Source: Flectobacillus sp. BAB-3569 (GTDB lineage Bacteria > Bacteroidota > Bacteroidia > Cytophagales > Spirosomataceae). Taken from it: a stretch of DNA of 64,000 nucleotides. Shown here in pieces: positions 27,801-36,251 of the stretch; within the stretch, counting starts at the first letter, position 1, and the number at the start of each line of letters is the position of its first letter. A program made the position numbers and the translations under genes. The DNA lies in contig NZ_NJFZ01000017.1 of NCBI RefSeq assembly GCF_002270355.1, forward strand, positions 1-64,000, given 5' to 3'. A model generated the notes under the pieces. That model worked only from the letters and a program-made list of their open reading frames with translations, was not told the DNA's origin and searched no databases.

Positions 27801-28754
27801 GGTATCAATTTTTTGCACTGTTGAAAAATTCGCAGAATTTGCCGACTGAACAATGTAATAATCAGCGGTAACTACAGGTTTCCAGTCGATTACAGCATGG
27901 TTTTGGAAATTATAATTAGCTGATAACAAAGGACTTTCTGGCTTAGAAGTTGCCGAGGGCAAGTTATCCTTGGCATACTGCTGAATTACCGAGCGACAAA
28001 GTTCATGAAAAGTAGAAAGTCTTGGACCACAGTAACTCATAATCGTACCAGCGGTAGTGTTGAGTGCGCCGTCATAGCATGAACCTTCTGACGGTGTACA
28101 ATAATCCAGCGGACCTTCGGGCCATTCGCAACTTTGCGTGTGCGGCACCCCAAAAGTATGCGCCAGTTCATGCGCCACCGTGCCCAAACCTGCCTGTCCC
28201 CACGGCACTACGCCTTCGGTGCCACCCAAATAGGCAATACCAGCGGCTCCCTGCAAGCTTTTGGAAGTCATAAACAGCGCCTTGTCAAACTGATTTGCGA
28301 TGGCTCTAAAATCATTTTGGTAGTTCCAAGTAGAATTAAACAGCGCCAACAAATCATAAATATTGCGATTGCCTCGATAGGGATCTTTTTGAGCGTCTTT
28401 CCAGATATGAATTACGGTAGGAACTAGCCGAACATTCATCTCTTTTTCATAGACCTTTGATATCTGCGAGATGGCATTTATCACCTCCCTTTTGATGTAG
28501 ACAGAATCCGAATCAAACTTTTCAAAAGTTTCGGAATCAATTTCTATCGCAAGGCGACAAATCCAAGGACCACTTTGCGTAGTTCGGGAAGCTTTGGAAG
28601 CTAGTATAAATTTTTGGGCATTTCTTACTCTACTTAGGGCATCAGCAGACATTTGAGAGTCATTTACTCCACAAGTTGGAGTCTCCTGAGTTTGTTGGGC
28701 AAATAAGAAAGGCGCAAACAATAGCAAATAAACAATGAGCGGTAGTTTATTCAT
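24843..28754 (-). CDS. Secreted metzincin metalloprotease with FnIII/Ig-like modules and T9SS sorting domain
   Basis: 1303 residues. Signal peptide MNKLPLIVYLLLFAPFLFAQ. The catalytic domain (about 60-260) has the zinc motif HELAHTFGVPH at 195-205 and a Met-turn in GTIMSYCG near 241-248, so it is a metzincin of the reprolysin type. Next come fibronectin-like modules (about 270-460), a region with propeller-like DSKGVLWLL and DVKGNIWFQ repeats (about 600-880), Ig/PKD-like modules with YQWSGPNGF and YLWQGPNQF, and a final T9SS type A domain (AFPNPAKDFV ... GVYLVWF). Exported through the outer membrane and probably degrades host or environmental protein. Alone on its strand, with repeats on both sides. 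Confidence 0.88.
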   Translation of the reverse strand: MNKLPLIVYLLLFAPFLFAQQTQETPTCGVNDSQMSADALSRVRNAQKFILASKASRTTQSGPWICRLAIEIDSETFEKFDSDSVYIKREVINAISQISKVYEKEMNVRLVPTVIHIWKDAQKDPYRGNRNIYDLLALFNSTWNYQNDFRAIANQFDKALFMTSKSLQGAAGIAYLGGTEGVVPWGQAGLGTVAHELAHTFGVPHTQSCEWPEGPLDYCTPSEGSCYDGALNTTAGTIMSYCGPRLSTFHELCRSVIQQYAKDNLPSATSKPESPLLSANYNFQNHAVIDWKPVVTADYYIVQSANSANFSTVQKIDTVNKSVWSSSLLRTGQNFLRIKACNSIGCSDWSNAVWNVPSDATLPPFAQYPLTSTANLSTNFTLTYTSVPNASAYEVQVAALSDADFKNPIFQTSSSSTSVLTKMNYYANQLKWRVRSVVGTTKSAWSEVQYVVVSNPNNYISTNYLTENSALKVLEYSGNYINNQSIIKLTVASDSSFKKILCVKNAQNIAAKSSYTYSFWLDSLQSNQTYFVKVEEIYNEPEYLLNIPKGVVSTTQTSFVYKGVSQGAQVAYFGKDKNPDLANSINAVEMRENEIVAQNARGIFTIQVNNLQVKTFDHANTTGAIGNQNYGLSLSGGDPTIKTIQLLGKRLLPSSSLVYALRKLDPVTGKMLSSVELSNPDNISPSKFDYANQLFYGYSDVKGAVVFGKIEKDSLKTLFTYKSTESNVYFQTPVWNQNTMWVEVYKYNSQSRELWQYDMTTKQVKTFTKSDVPQLSSAINQTFMDSKGVLWLLQNGRVLRYSEGAWEVQNYASFLKPSYIAEDAQNNIYVYDSGNIFKYADQTWSKTGNIVLSTTGLSKMLADVKGNIWFQYPNFLIRYNACSGAPNQPKLTAQSPSIEYGQQVQLTAQGCSQVTWSWSNKVEGSQQKTSSSATLMVNPTVTTTYVAICENSGCSSLPSNTTVNVIPIVKFQSTGIQTVCASDSIKLEAKVFGEIANSESFVMQVKLANGASQTIKPLKQELIGTQTYRITDLSQRFGTGVFQVSLRGINTGLLSKDTLTGKIATLPAVSAMGDTTCAGEPAQISVRGGSTYQWSGPNGFSSSNSSIVFSKSQTENSGTYVIKVTDDNGCTNTAKTVLLVKPAPKIEANFNEDLVNHTLTLTASGGVNYLWQGPNQFISTNAKPIIENVTAAYNGTYTVRAWGSNSCTNYAQLKVALAMPLGFDGGISQSLSAFPNPAKDFVTLKSTLQGEVEVKLVDMLGNIVFESSFKESTKVSTADLNRGVYLVWFQSSKDRISQKLILE

Positions 28755-29392
28755 AATTGTATTACCTCGACGGATTAAGTTAATTCTGACTATGCCATTG
28801 CGTTATGGCATTGTAATTCTAGTATTGGCGGATGCTGGAATGTCCAGATTTCGTCAAACTAACTTAAAGGGGTGTAGAATGGGAAAGACAAACTTAGTCC
28901 CAAGCAAATCGAGGTATTTTAGATATAGATAGAAATTTTGTTGCAGAAAATTTCTAGCACTTATATCCAGTCATGACCAGAACCTGTACTTGGCGAACTA
29001 AAGGTTTGGATTCCTGTTGACAATACAATTTGGGTAAATTTTCCTATGCGGGGAGAAATTATCCAAACTTGTAATGTTGTTTTCAAATAGAAAAAAGCCG
29101 TTTGCGTTACGTATATTTTCTAGAGTAAAAATCCCGCATTTTTTATGCCAAAAATCCAAGTATCAACCAAATACATCCATTATTCTTGGATTTCTCCAAA
29201 ATAAATAAATCATTAGAACCATTTTTAGCATATCAAAATAACTCGTCTCTGTAAAATATTCTTCATTTAGCTGAATTGGCTTTGTTATCAAGTTTTTGGA
29301 CATAAAAAAAGTCGGTATTTTTAGCAATACCGACTGAGTGTTTTTTAGTATAAAGCTGTTTAAGCTTTTGTAAAATTACTGGCGTAAGCAAT
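28755..29392. other. Large gene-free gap upstream of the protease
   Basis: 638 bases. A weak inverted repeat (TTTGGGTAAATTTTCC with GGAGAAATTATCCAAA) lies near 29026-29071, and a terminator-type hairpin is at 29310. Open frames here are short and do not look like proteins. A protease promoter should be here, but no exact TAnnTTTG box close to 28754 was found. Confidence 0.45.
29310..29335 (-). terminator. Hairpin terminator
   Basis: 10-bp stem AGTCGGTATT / AATACCGACT. On the minus strand it is followed by a T7 run, so it ends the SGNH-hydrolase transcript coming from 30392; it also blocks entry into the protease gene. Confidence 0.7.
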
Positions 29393-29514
29393 GAATTTAT
29401 ACTGTTTGAGCGAAGCGAGGTGGTACGCCACTCCGATTATAAATTCTTGATTTTTTGCGGCCGCCGCTGCGGTTACTTTTTGTATCAAGGCGGGAACACC
29501 TAGTTAAAAAGTAA
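29393..29514. repeat. Two-stem-loop dispersed element, copy 2
   Basis: Stem 1 is GAATTTATA (29393-29401) with TATAAATTC (29438-29446); stem 2 is TTACTTTTT (29473-29481) with AAAAAGTAA (29506-29514). Core sequences ACTGTTTGAG, CGCCACTCCGATTA and TTTGCGGCCGCCG match copy 1. Confidence 0.7.
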
Positions 29515-29571
29515 GGCGAAGAATTAAGCAATAAAATATGTCATTTGAAAAATTCAAATAGCTTTATTTTC

Positions 29572-30392
29572 TTACTTCATCAATTTCCAAAGTTTTTTGG
29601 CTATTATTTCGTAGCCTTTGTCTGAAGGATGTAGGCCATCATAAGTCATCGCAATAGACTCGACTGGATATGGATATTCGTCTTTTTCAGGATTAAAAGG
29701 CACATCGATAAAATCTGGGAATGGATAATTTTTGTATTCCCCCGTTTGAGGATCTTTGAGTCTTTTGAAATTTACTAGGGTTTTATGAGCTAGTTTTTTC
29801 TCATGATACAAATCCAGAGACTTGTATCCCTCCTTTTTCGCAATCATTTTAACTGCCTCCGCAAAAGCCTCCAACTGCTGGTTATTCTTGGCACGATATG
29901 AGCCAAAAGCATTATTTTTAGGATTAGCGATATACACAAAATCAACCCTTTGCATAGGCGTTATCAAGACTACTTTTGCCTCAGGATTTAGTTTTTTCAA
30001 GTAATCTACAATAATTCGGTAAGCCCCAAAGAAAGTATTATAACCTGTGTTGTTTTCATAGTCTTGTATAGAGCCAAGAGGCTTCCCTTGCCACCAGTCG
30101 TTGGTACCCAAAAAACGGTGTAAACATCCGCTTTTACGATGTTTAAGGTTTCTATTTTTTCGGCGATTTTGACAGCCGTCCAACCATTATGACCTTGATT
30201 GATAAAGTTGAGTTCAGGATGTTCCTGTGTAATAAGGGTCATATATCCCTTTGTTATGCGATTGCCTGTCTGCTCGGGATGATCGTTCAGATAAGTAATA
30301 GAATCACCAATAGCCACCCACTGACGTTTTTCGGGAGCAAAGGACATTAAAATAACAATGAGCAATAAGAGAGGTAAGAATTTGTTTTTCAT
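29572..30392 (-). pseudogene. Secreted SGNH/GDSL hydrolase split by a -1 frameshift
   Basis: The first frame from 30392 encodes a signal peptide (MKNKFLPLLLLIVILMSF) and the GDSIT block with nucleophilic Ser, then shifts. The second frame carries GTNDWW (block III), and the Asp-His pair in DGLHPSD near the end. Adding one A to the A6 run at 30110-30115 joins them as YTVFLGTNDWWQGKPLG, giving a normal 273-residue lipase/acylhydrolase. As written, no complete enzyme can be made. The paralogue in the sugar operon (3458-4126) is intact. Confidence 0.8.
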
Positions 30393-30648
30393 AATGATCG
30401 TTTTTGTCTAAAAGCGAAAAGTCTTATTTATCTAACCAAAAATATCAGACGTATATCTGATAACGAAAGGACTTCAGAGAGGATAAGGCTTATTGACTTT
30501 GGTTAATAAATTTTAAGCATGCTCCATTTCTTATTTTTCGGTAGTTAGAGGTTATTAAATTCCTTTAAATTGCAGGCTATCTTGTCCTTAAGTACTAGGA
30601 CAGGATTTGCAGTGCTAAAAGTACGATAGAGAGTACTACATTACTTTC
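30393..30648. other. Boundary spacer before the accessory region
   Basis: About 250 bases, no gene. Just before the next gene is TACTTTCG, close to a -7 box, then GTTAGCGGC, which resembles a recombination-site core (GTTRRRY). Confidence 0.35.
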
Positions 30649-31338
30649 GTGTATTTGGGAGTTAGCGGCATTTTAGAAAGACACGACAACGACAAAACAA
30701 ATGAACTAAGGAATCAAACCAATAAGCATGAAAGGAAACCAAAAAAATATCACTTAGACAATTTTAAAACCGCATTACTGAGTGTTGCTCCAGAATATTT
30801 TGGAATCCCAGCAATTAAAGGACAGATTCATTTGAATGAAAGAGCTTTTGCATTTGAATTATATCACCAACTAAGATTGATTTATACTGGTCATAACTGG
30901 TATGTAAATGGAGAACTACGAAAAGGATTGACCTTTCTTCCCAATTATCAACTTGAAAATACCCTAGTACCTGATTTAGTTGTACATCATCACGAGACAA
31001 CTGACAATGATATAATTGCAATTGAAATAAAATCAGACCTAGACGTAACTGGCCCAGAACTGATAGAAGACCTAGAAAAATTAGAAATATATACTCGACC
31101 TGGTGATGGACATCTTAATTATCACATGGGTATTTTACTGGTGACCAATTGTGACTTTCGAAATAAGTTGTTAAAAATGAGAGTTAAAAACAGGAATAGA
31201 ATAATTGAACTTCTGAACTTTAACAGAATTGCCATTTGGAATATCAATATTCCTATACCATATGACAACCATGGCGACAGAATGAGATTGAGAGAAGATT
31301 GCTTAGAAATAATTAGAATCCATAACATTGAAAGATAA
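30649..31338 (+). CDS. PD-(D/E)XK nuclease-like protein
   Basis: 229 residues. The restriction-enzyme fold signature is visible: Glu70 in a helix (AFAFELYHQL), then LVPD (Asp109) and, 16 residues on, AIEIK with Glu126 and Lys128. The start is a GTG; no upstream ATG exists, and the first about 30 residues are poorly ordered, so the real start could be later. No DNA-binding domain is obvious. It lies directly before an SF1 helicase gene (243-base gap) and a large unknown protein, an arrangement typical of defence loci. I do not recognise the specific family. Confidence 0.6.
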   Translation: MYLGVSGILERHDNDKTNELRNQTNKHERKPKKYHLDNFKTALLSVAPEYFGIPAIKGQIHLNERAFAFELYHQLRLIYTGHNWYVNGELRKGLTFLPNYQLENTLVPDLVVHHHETTDNDIIAIEIKSDLDVTGPELIEDLEKLEIYTRPGDGHLNYHMGILLVTNCDFRNKLLKMRVKNRNRIIELLNFNRIAIWNINIPIPYDNHGDRMRLREDCLEIIRIHNIER

Positions 31339-31580
31339 AACGGCACATCCCACGGGTTTTGCATTAAGCGGTCTGAGGTGTAAACTTGGAGCTTTGTGCT
31401 TTTCGAGAATTTTAGAAATAAATTGGGCATTTGTACTTTGAAAATCAGCTCGTCACAAAGCCCTATTCATTAGGCAAGATCTTGAAATAAATACTATAAT
31501 TTTTTCGTAAAAACACCTCACCCAACATGTTTGGAGGATATTGTAAAAGAACACTGCACACAATAAAAATTGAATACAAT

Positions 31581-32636
31581 ATGGCAAAAGAATCTTGGTA
31601 TATTAACGAATCAGAACTTGACGACTATCAAGTAAGAATCGTAAGACGAAATCTAAATAGTTCATTCATTGTTAAAGGATGTGCAGGAAGTGGAAAAACC
31701 GTTCTAGCACTATGGAGAGCAAAAGAACTTGCTGAGCAAGGGAATAACGACTACCTAATCATCGTCTTTACTAAAGCACTAAAACAATTCATTGAAGACG
31801 GTATTCACACCATTGGGGTTGACGAATCAAAGGTTCTTTATCATTGGGAATGGATAAATAGACGAGACAAACCATCGGCAGAATATATCATCGTTGATGA
31901 AGTTCAAGACTTCGATACTGATGAATTGAGAGAATTACAACAAGCAGCCAAAAAGCATTTTATTTTATTTGGAGACTCTGCACAACAGTTATACAAAAAT
32001 GTGCCTAATAAGGGAAAACTATTGACAATGGAAGAAATTCAAATTCAAACAGGAATCCCAATGGAGAATTTGGTTATTAACCATAGACTACCAAAGAAAG
32101 TTGCTAGAGTTGCAGAAAAAGTAAGTTTATCTAACGACCCACTTGTTGACAGGTGTAATAAAGAAGGAGTAAATAAGCCACGTCTTGTAGAGTGCTCATC
32201 GTTTAATGACCAACTTGATTACATAATTGATGTAGTTAAAGCCCAAAATTATACAGACGTTGGCATTTTATTTCCGACCAACAATGATGTTCAAACCGCA
32301 AAAAAATATTTCGACAGTAAAAAATGGGGAGTTGAAGCTAAGATTGGGTATGGTGCAGGTTCTATGGACTTGGACTTCAAAACAGACAACCCAAAACTAA
32401 TGACATACCATAGTGCAAAAGGATTGCAATTTGAAGCAGTTTTCATTCCTATGTGTATTTCCGGTGACGAGAAAGATAGAAATCCACTTTATGTAGCTTT
32501 AACAAGGAGCTATAGAGATTTATTCATCCTGTATTCAAACCACCTTTCTACTTTCATTGCAAACATTGACAGAAACTTGTTTGAATATCACAACGAAAAA
32601 AACAAATCATCTGCAAGCAGCGATTTACCCTTCTAA
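31581..32636 (+). CDS. Minimal superfamily 1 (UvrD-like) helicase/ATPase
   Basis: 351 residues from the ATG at 31581; the longer frame adds 18 unlikely residues. Motifs in order: Gln17 region (LDDYQ), Walker A GCAGSGKT 33-40, motif II VDEVQD about 105-110, motif III GDSAQQ 131-136, NHRLP (motif IV), TYHSAKGLQFEAVF near 272-285, and YVALTRSYRDL (motif VI). All ATPase motifs of UvrD-type helicases are present, but the protein is less than half the usual length, so the 1B/2B domains that give processivity are missing. It may be a nucleic-acid sensor or translocase rather than a full helicase. It is 12 bases before the next gene, so it is an operon member. Confidence 0.78.
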   Translation: MAKESWYINESELDDYQVRIVRRNLNSSFIVKGCAGSGKTVLALWRAKELAEQGNNDYLIIVFTKALKQFIEDGIHTIGVDESKVLYHWEWINRRDKPSAEYIIVDEVQDFDTDELRELQQAAKKHFILFGDSAQQLYKNVPNKGKLLTMEEIQIQTGIPMENLVINHRLPKKVARVAEKVSLSNDPLVDRCNKEGVNKPRLVECSSFNDQLDYIIDVVKAQNYTDVGILFPTNNDVQTAKKYFDSKKWGVEAKIGYGAGSMDLDFKTDNPKLMTYHSAKGLQFEAVFIPMCISGDEKDRNPLYVALTRSYRDLFILYSNHLSTFIANIDRNLFEYHNEKNKSSASSDLPF

Positions 32637-32648
32637 AGAAATGACAAA

Positions 32649-33332
32649 ATGAGAGTATATATTCCGTTTAATTCAAACGATTTCAATAGTGTTTTTACAA
32701 CACTATCAATTTCGCCCTGTTCCTTTTACCCTAATAGAAAATACAGTTTCAAAAGAGCAACAACGACCTTTTTAAATGAAAGTGAAGACTTTTTGGTTGG
32801 TTACGAAAAACCAATATTCCACAATCGAGAACTTGACAAGGACTATGGCTTTCCAGTTTTAATTGAAATTGATATTGAAAAAACCGAGGGCAATTGGCAA
32901 ACTACAGAAAACGGTCTCAATTATGTGATAATTGATAATACTGTATTTCTGCTTAACAACTTTAAATTATTGTTCAGGAGAGAAAAAGAACTCAATGAAA
33001 CCTTTGCCAAGTCATTAAAGAGTATAGAAACAAAGTATTCTGCCTTGGCGAAACAAAATTCTGAAGTTATAAAAGTAGATTGCTTCGTCAATGAAATACC
33101 ATTAATTGTATTTCCAACCGTTAATAACAATTTCAATTCCTTGACTTTCTTTAAGGAACGAAAACTAAACAGAATACTTGGTGCTATTCTAGGTAGTTCA
33201 ATTGCTTATACAAATTTAACCACAAAAGAATGGCAAGAAATTTCAATTCTGCTAAGGTTTTTGAATAACAACCTTTCATTGTTTCTGAACAAAGTTTCGG
33301 ACAATAATGAATTTGAAAAAAACAGGTTTTAG
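32649..33332 (+). CDS. Unknown protein of the helicase operon, N-terminal frame
   Basis: 227 residues starting MRVYIPFNSNDFNSVFTTLS, 12 bases after the helicase gene. No motif recognised. The frame ends right after an A7 run (33316-33322). Adding one A would read EFEKKQVLEIIDKIL and continue without a stop into the frame that ends at 34573, making one 641-residue protein. The following frame has no good start of its own near the junction, which supports the fusion. Secondary structure looks mixed, with strands first and helices later. Confidence 0.55.
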   Translation: MRVYIPFNSNDFNSVFTTLSISPCSFYPNRKYSFKRATTTFLNESEDFLVGYEKPIFHNRELDKDYGFPVLIEIDIEKTEGNWQTTENGLNYVIIDNTVFLLNNFKLLFRREKELNETFAKSLKSIETKYSALAKQNSEVIKVDCFVNEIPLIVFPTVNNNFNSLTFFKERKLNRILGAILGSSIAYTNLTTKEWQEISILLRFLNNNLSLFLNKVSDNNEFEKNRF

Positions 33333-33391
33333 AGATAATTGATAAAATACTTAAGACTTACGAAACAGTTGAAAAATTAGATGAAGCTATA

Positions 33392-34573
33392 ATGTTAGGC
33401 TCTAATTTTTCATTCACATCTGAGTTAATGAACACCCTAAAACAATCTAAAGTATTCGGTATATCTGCATTTAATCTTCTTATTGAAGGTTTACTTATGA
33501 CATCAAAGGCAGAACTTCCACTTTCACTAAAGTTAGAAAAACTAAAAAGAGCAATTAATTCAAAGTTCAATTCAAAGTATCCAAGTAATTATATTGAAAG
33601 AGTCAACAACGCATTTTCAGATGTTAGAAACAAAATTGATGATGAAATTTATCTATCAAGAAAAAATAACAAACTGACATCTGATTCACTTGTAATACCA
33701 CATTTTGTAAATGACAAAATGGAACTTATTATTCCAGAAGGGCTTTTAGAAAATGAAAAGAAATATTTACTTCAATGCTTGAAATTCTTCATTGAAACAG
33801 ACAACATTCCTGACCTTGAAACTTTTTTCACTAACAGAAAAAATATTTTGATTGACCTTGCCAAACACTTTAAGGACACAATCGACAATTTTGATGGTTC
33901 AAAAGAGCGAGAATATCTTGTTGATTTACTAAAATCATTCGACAGTCTTAGGGGCGGTTTTGACATTTCAAGAACATCAAACGAAGTTTTAAAATCCATT
34001 GCGGTTCTATTTACTTCAGGCAGAGATTTGTTAAGGTTCATTGAAAACAATGAAAGAGAAGAAATTCAAAACTCATTAATTTACTATACTCTTTGGGGTA
34101 GTATTTATGGGGCAGCAATTCTTCCAAAGACCTTAACAGAATCCATCACAGAAGACAAATCGAATGTTAAGACATTGATTTCAGCATACTCTAAAACTTT
34201 TGGAGAATATCAAAACAATAAAACAGAAAGACGAATAGAAACTGAAAGCTCTATAATCACGATAGAGCCAGAAAAAAAGGAACAAGTTCAAGAAGATTTA
34301 AAAGTTTCATCAACCGAATCAAATACAGTAAATGAACCAACTGAAAAATACATTCCATCAATTTCGATTTTAGGTAGTCAAATTCTTGAACAAGTAGAGA
34401 TGAAGAAGAAAATAAAACTTGCGGACTTAAAAAGCTTTTCAAAAAGTTTCAAGACAAATGGAGACGTTGAAAACCTAATAAATAGCCAGTTACAGGACAG
34501 AATAAAAGTAACTAAAAAAGGATCAACAATGTATGCAGAACTCATTAACAATGATCAACTTAAATTTTACTAA
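33392..34573 (+). CDS. Unknown protein of the helicase operon, C-terminal frame
   Basis: 393 residues as an independent ORF, mostly helical and charged, with a Lys-rich tail ending MYAELINNDQLKFY. The open frame extends upstream of the first ATG to about 33319, in step with the previous frame plus one base, so this is most likely the second half of one 641-residue gene. The last about 70 residues (ILEQVEMKKKIKLADLKSFS) look like a winged-helix or coiled segment. A clear terminator follows at 34653. No family recognised. Confidence 0.55.
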   Translation: MLGSNFSFTSELMNTLKQSKVFGISAFNLLIEGLLMTSKAELPLSLKLEKLKRAINSKFNSKYPSNYIERVNNAFSDVRNKIDDEIYLSRKNNKLTSDSLVIPHFVNDKMELIIPEGLLENEKKYLLQCLKFFIETDNIPDLETFFTNRKNILIDLAKHFKDTIDNFDGSKEREYLVDLLKSFDSLRGGFDISRTSNEVLKSIAVLFTSGRDLLRFIENNEREEIQNSLIYYTLWGSIYGAAILPKTLTESITEDKSNVKTLISAYSKTFGEYQNNKTERRIETESSIITIEPEKKEQVQEDLKVSSTESNTVNEPTEKYIPSISILGSQILEQVEMKKKIKLADLKSFSKSFKTNGDVENLINSQLQDRIKVTKKGSTMYAELINNDQLKFY

Positions 34574-34601
34574 GAAAGAATAATAAATGTAAACATAGGA
34601 A

Positions 34602-34660
34602 GCCATCACACAACTCATTTTTCCTTAAAACCCTCCTACAGAACAAACTTCCAGACCTCT
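34602..34660. repeat. Intergenic repeat F, copy 1
   Basis: The stretch with TCACACAACTC, then CCTTAAAACCCTCCTACAG and TTCCAGACC is repeated with changes at 50988-51045. Both copies follow a gene end in an accessory region. Confidence 0.5.
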
Positions 34661-34684
34661 TTTAAAGCCATTTAAAGGAGGTCT
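34653..34684 (+). terminator. Terminator of the nuclease-helicase operon
   Basis: 14-base arms AGACCTCTTTTAAA / TTTAAAGGAGGTCT with one mismatch, followed by ATTTTT. Confidence 0.75.
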
Positions 34685-34735
34685 ATTTTTCCCATCGGAG
34701 AATAATCTCAAACTTGAAGTACCTCGCATCCTTAA

Positions 34736-34828
34736 AACACACATTTTCAGGTAGTTTTTCAAAGTGTAATTAAAGGTTCTCAGTAAGGTGGAAGTCTATG
34801 ATTATTTCGATATATTTGAGTTGTGCAA
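34736..34828. repeat. Intergenic repeat E, copy 1
   Basis: Contains AACACACATTTTCAGG, TTAAAGGTTCTC, GAAGTCTATG and ATATATTTGAGTT in this order; the same order recurs at 37906-37996. Confidence 0.6.
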
Positions 34829-34980
34829 GAGGCACAGGCGTTTGACTTAATAGCAGGTAACGTGGTTAATTGAAGATTCTACATCGCATCAACTTTTGTC
34901 GTGTATTGACAGTTTTGTGCTCCGAAATCCTCCACTGCGCCAATCGCCAAAACATTGTCTACAATCATAAATAATCTACC

Positions 34981-35702
34981 ATGAAATATTTCTTTTCAAT
35001 CATGATTTTTGTCATCATAATTAGCTGTAATAATGAAAGGAATGAACCTACTACCTTTTATAAAAATCTTCATACAGGAGAAATATTGAATAAAACTGAA
35101 TTTGAAAAATTTGAAAATTCTTTATATTTAAAAAACACAGATTCAACTAAAAAAACTATTGTGACTTTTATGTTTTTTGAAATAGAAAAGTCTTCAGATT
35201 CTATTATTCAAAATTTTAAATACGACCTGAGAATTGGAGATAAATACATTGTTAGAGCGAATGCCTATGAAAAAATAGGAATGAAGATTCCTCAACGAAA
35301 TTTTACTTCAATTAACGATGAAAAAACAATTATTGGTGGAAAGAAAAATAAGCCAACATTGATTAATCTTTGGTTTATTAATTGTCCTGGGTGTATTGCC
35401 GAAATGCCAGCTTTAAATAGACTAAAAGAAAAATACGCTGAAAAAGTTGATTTTGTTTCGTTAACATTTGAGCAAAAAGAAGACGTTTTAGTTTTTTAAA
35501 AAAACGAAAGTTTGAATTTCCTCATATTGTAAATGCTGAGAATTTTATAAACGAAATAGGTTCGTACCCTTATCCTGAAAATATTTTTATCGACAAGGAA
35601 GGTTTTATAAGAAATATAGAAGGTCCAATACCAAGTAATAAGGAGAATGATATAAATCATTCAATTGAATATTTTGAGGAGATAATTAAAAAATTACTGT
35701 AG
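34981..35702 (+). pseudogene. TlpA/ResA-like thioredoxin lipoprotein, broken by a -1 frameshift
   Basis: Lipobox IISC at the N-terminus, then a thioredoxin-fold domain with the redox pair CPGC in LWFINCPGCIAEMPAL. The first frame stops at 35499. Adding one T to the T6 run at 35492-35497 continues FLKKRKFEFPHIVNAENF and on to a stop at 35702, giving about 240 residues, the normal size, with the expected PENIFIDKEG strand. Before the break the active site is already complete, but the fold would be truncated. Confidence 0.8.
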
Positions 35703-35800
35703 CCGACAGCAGTTTGGCAAAATGGCAGGTTCAGTGCTAAATTGAAAGTAAGTACTTCAAATCCGCCACTGAGCCAAGCGTCAAAACGTTTTACGACCAG
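35703..35800. repeat. attC-like imperfect palindrome
   Basis: Left arm TTTGGCAAAATGGCAGG pairs imperfectly with right arm TCCGCCACTGAGCCAA. It ends in CGTTTTACGACC. The shape (long imperfect inverted repeat after a gene end) resembles integron recombination sites, but the core bases are not canonical. Confidence 0.3.
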
Positions 35801-36077
35801 ACGCTTTATTTATCTTGAAAACGGTAGTATTCAAGCTCTAACGTATTCTGAATTCAAAAACCATACTGGCTTTAAGTCAATAGATATACAGGGAAATTCA
35901 AGGACTTCTATTGGAGTTAAAACAGACGGTTATATTGCTGAGTTTGGCCTAAGAAAAAAAGACGGGCAAATTGTTTACTGGAAAATTCCGACTGGAAAAA
36001 GTGGATTTGCATTTTGGAATGTTACAAAAAAGTTCGAATTAATCGGTCGTCAATATATCATACGCGAAGTAGAATAA
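35742..36077 (+). CDS. Hypothetical protein
   Basis: 111 residues if the TTG at 35742 is used; the first about 20 codons overlap the palindrome above, so the real start is unclear. The part from FIYLENGSIQAL onward looks like a small beta-rich domain. No family recognised. Confidence 0.4.
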   Translation: MKVSTSNPPLSQASKRFTTRRFIYLENGSIQALTYSEFKNHTGFKSIDIQGNSRTSIGVKTDGYIAEFGLRKKDGQIVYWKIPTGKSGFAFWNVTKKFELIGRQYIIREVE

Positions 36078-36079
36078 CG

Positions 36080-36217
36080 ATGGGATTATACGAGTTTCTG
36101 TCAAGTAGAAACGGACATAATAATACTCAACTTTGGAAGGCAATCCATACATTAGCTTCGGCTGACGGGAGCCTTTTGGATATTTTCAAACAACTTAAAA
36201 TCAGGGAATTATTTTGA
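36080..36217 (+). CDS. Short hypothetical ORF (45 residues)
   Basis: Two bases after the previous stop, reading MGLYEFLSSRNGHNNTQLWK and ending KIRELF. Possibly the remnant of a longer gene, or a real small protein coupled to the one before. Confidence 0.3.
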   Translation: MGLYEFLSSRNGHNNTQLWKAIHTLASADGSLLDIFKQLKIRELF

Positions 36218-36251
36218 ATACCATAACGCTCATTTGCTAAATTTGCCAAAG

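Noticed and set aside
28735-28932. Plus-strand ORF upstream of the protease
   Set aside because: Overlaps the protease start on the other strand and has no protein-like pattern.
35490-35500. Programmed frameshift at the T6A7 run of the thioredoxin gene
   Set aside because: T6A7 can slip, but the same one-base loss occurs in five other genes of unrelated function, so loss or sequencing error explains all six better. Not fully excluded.
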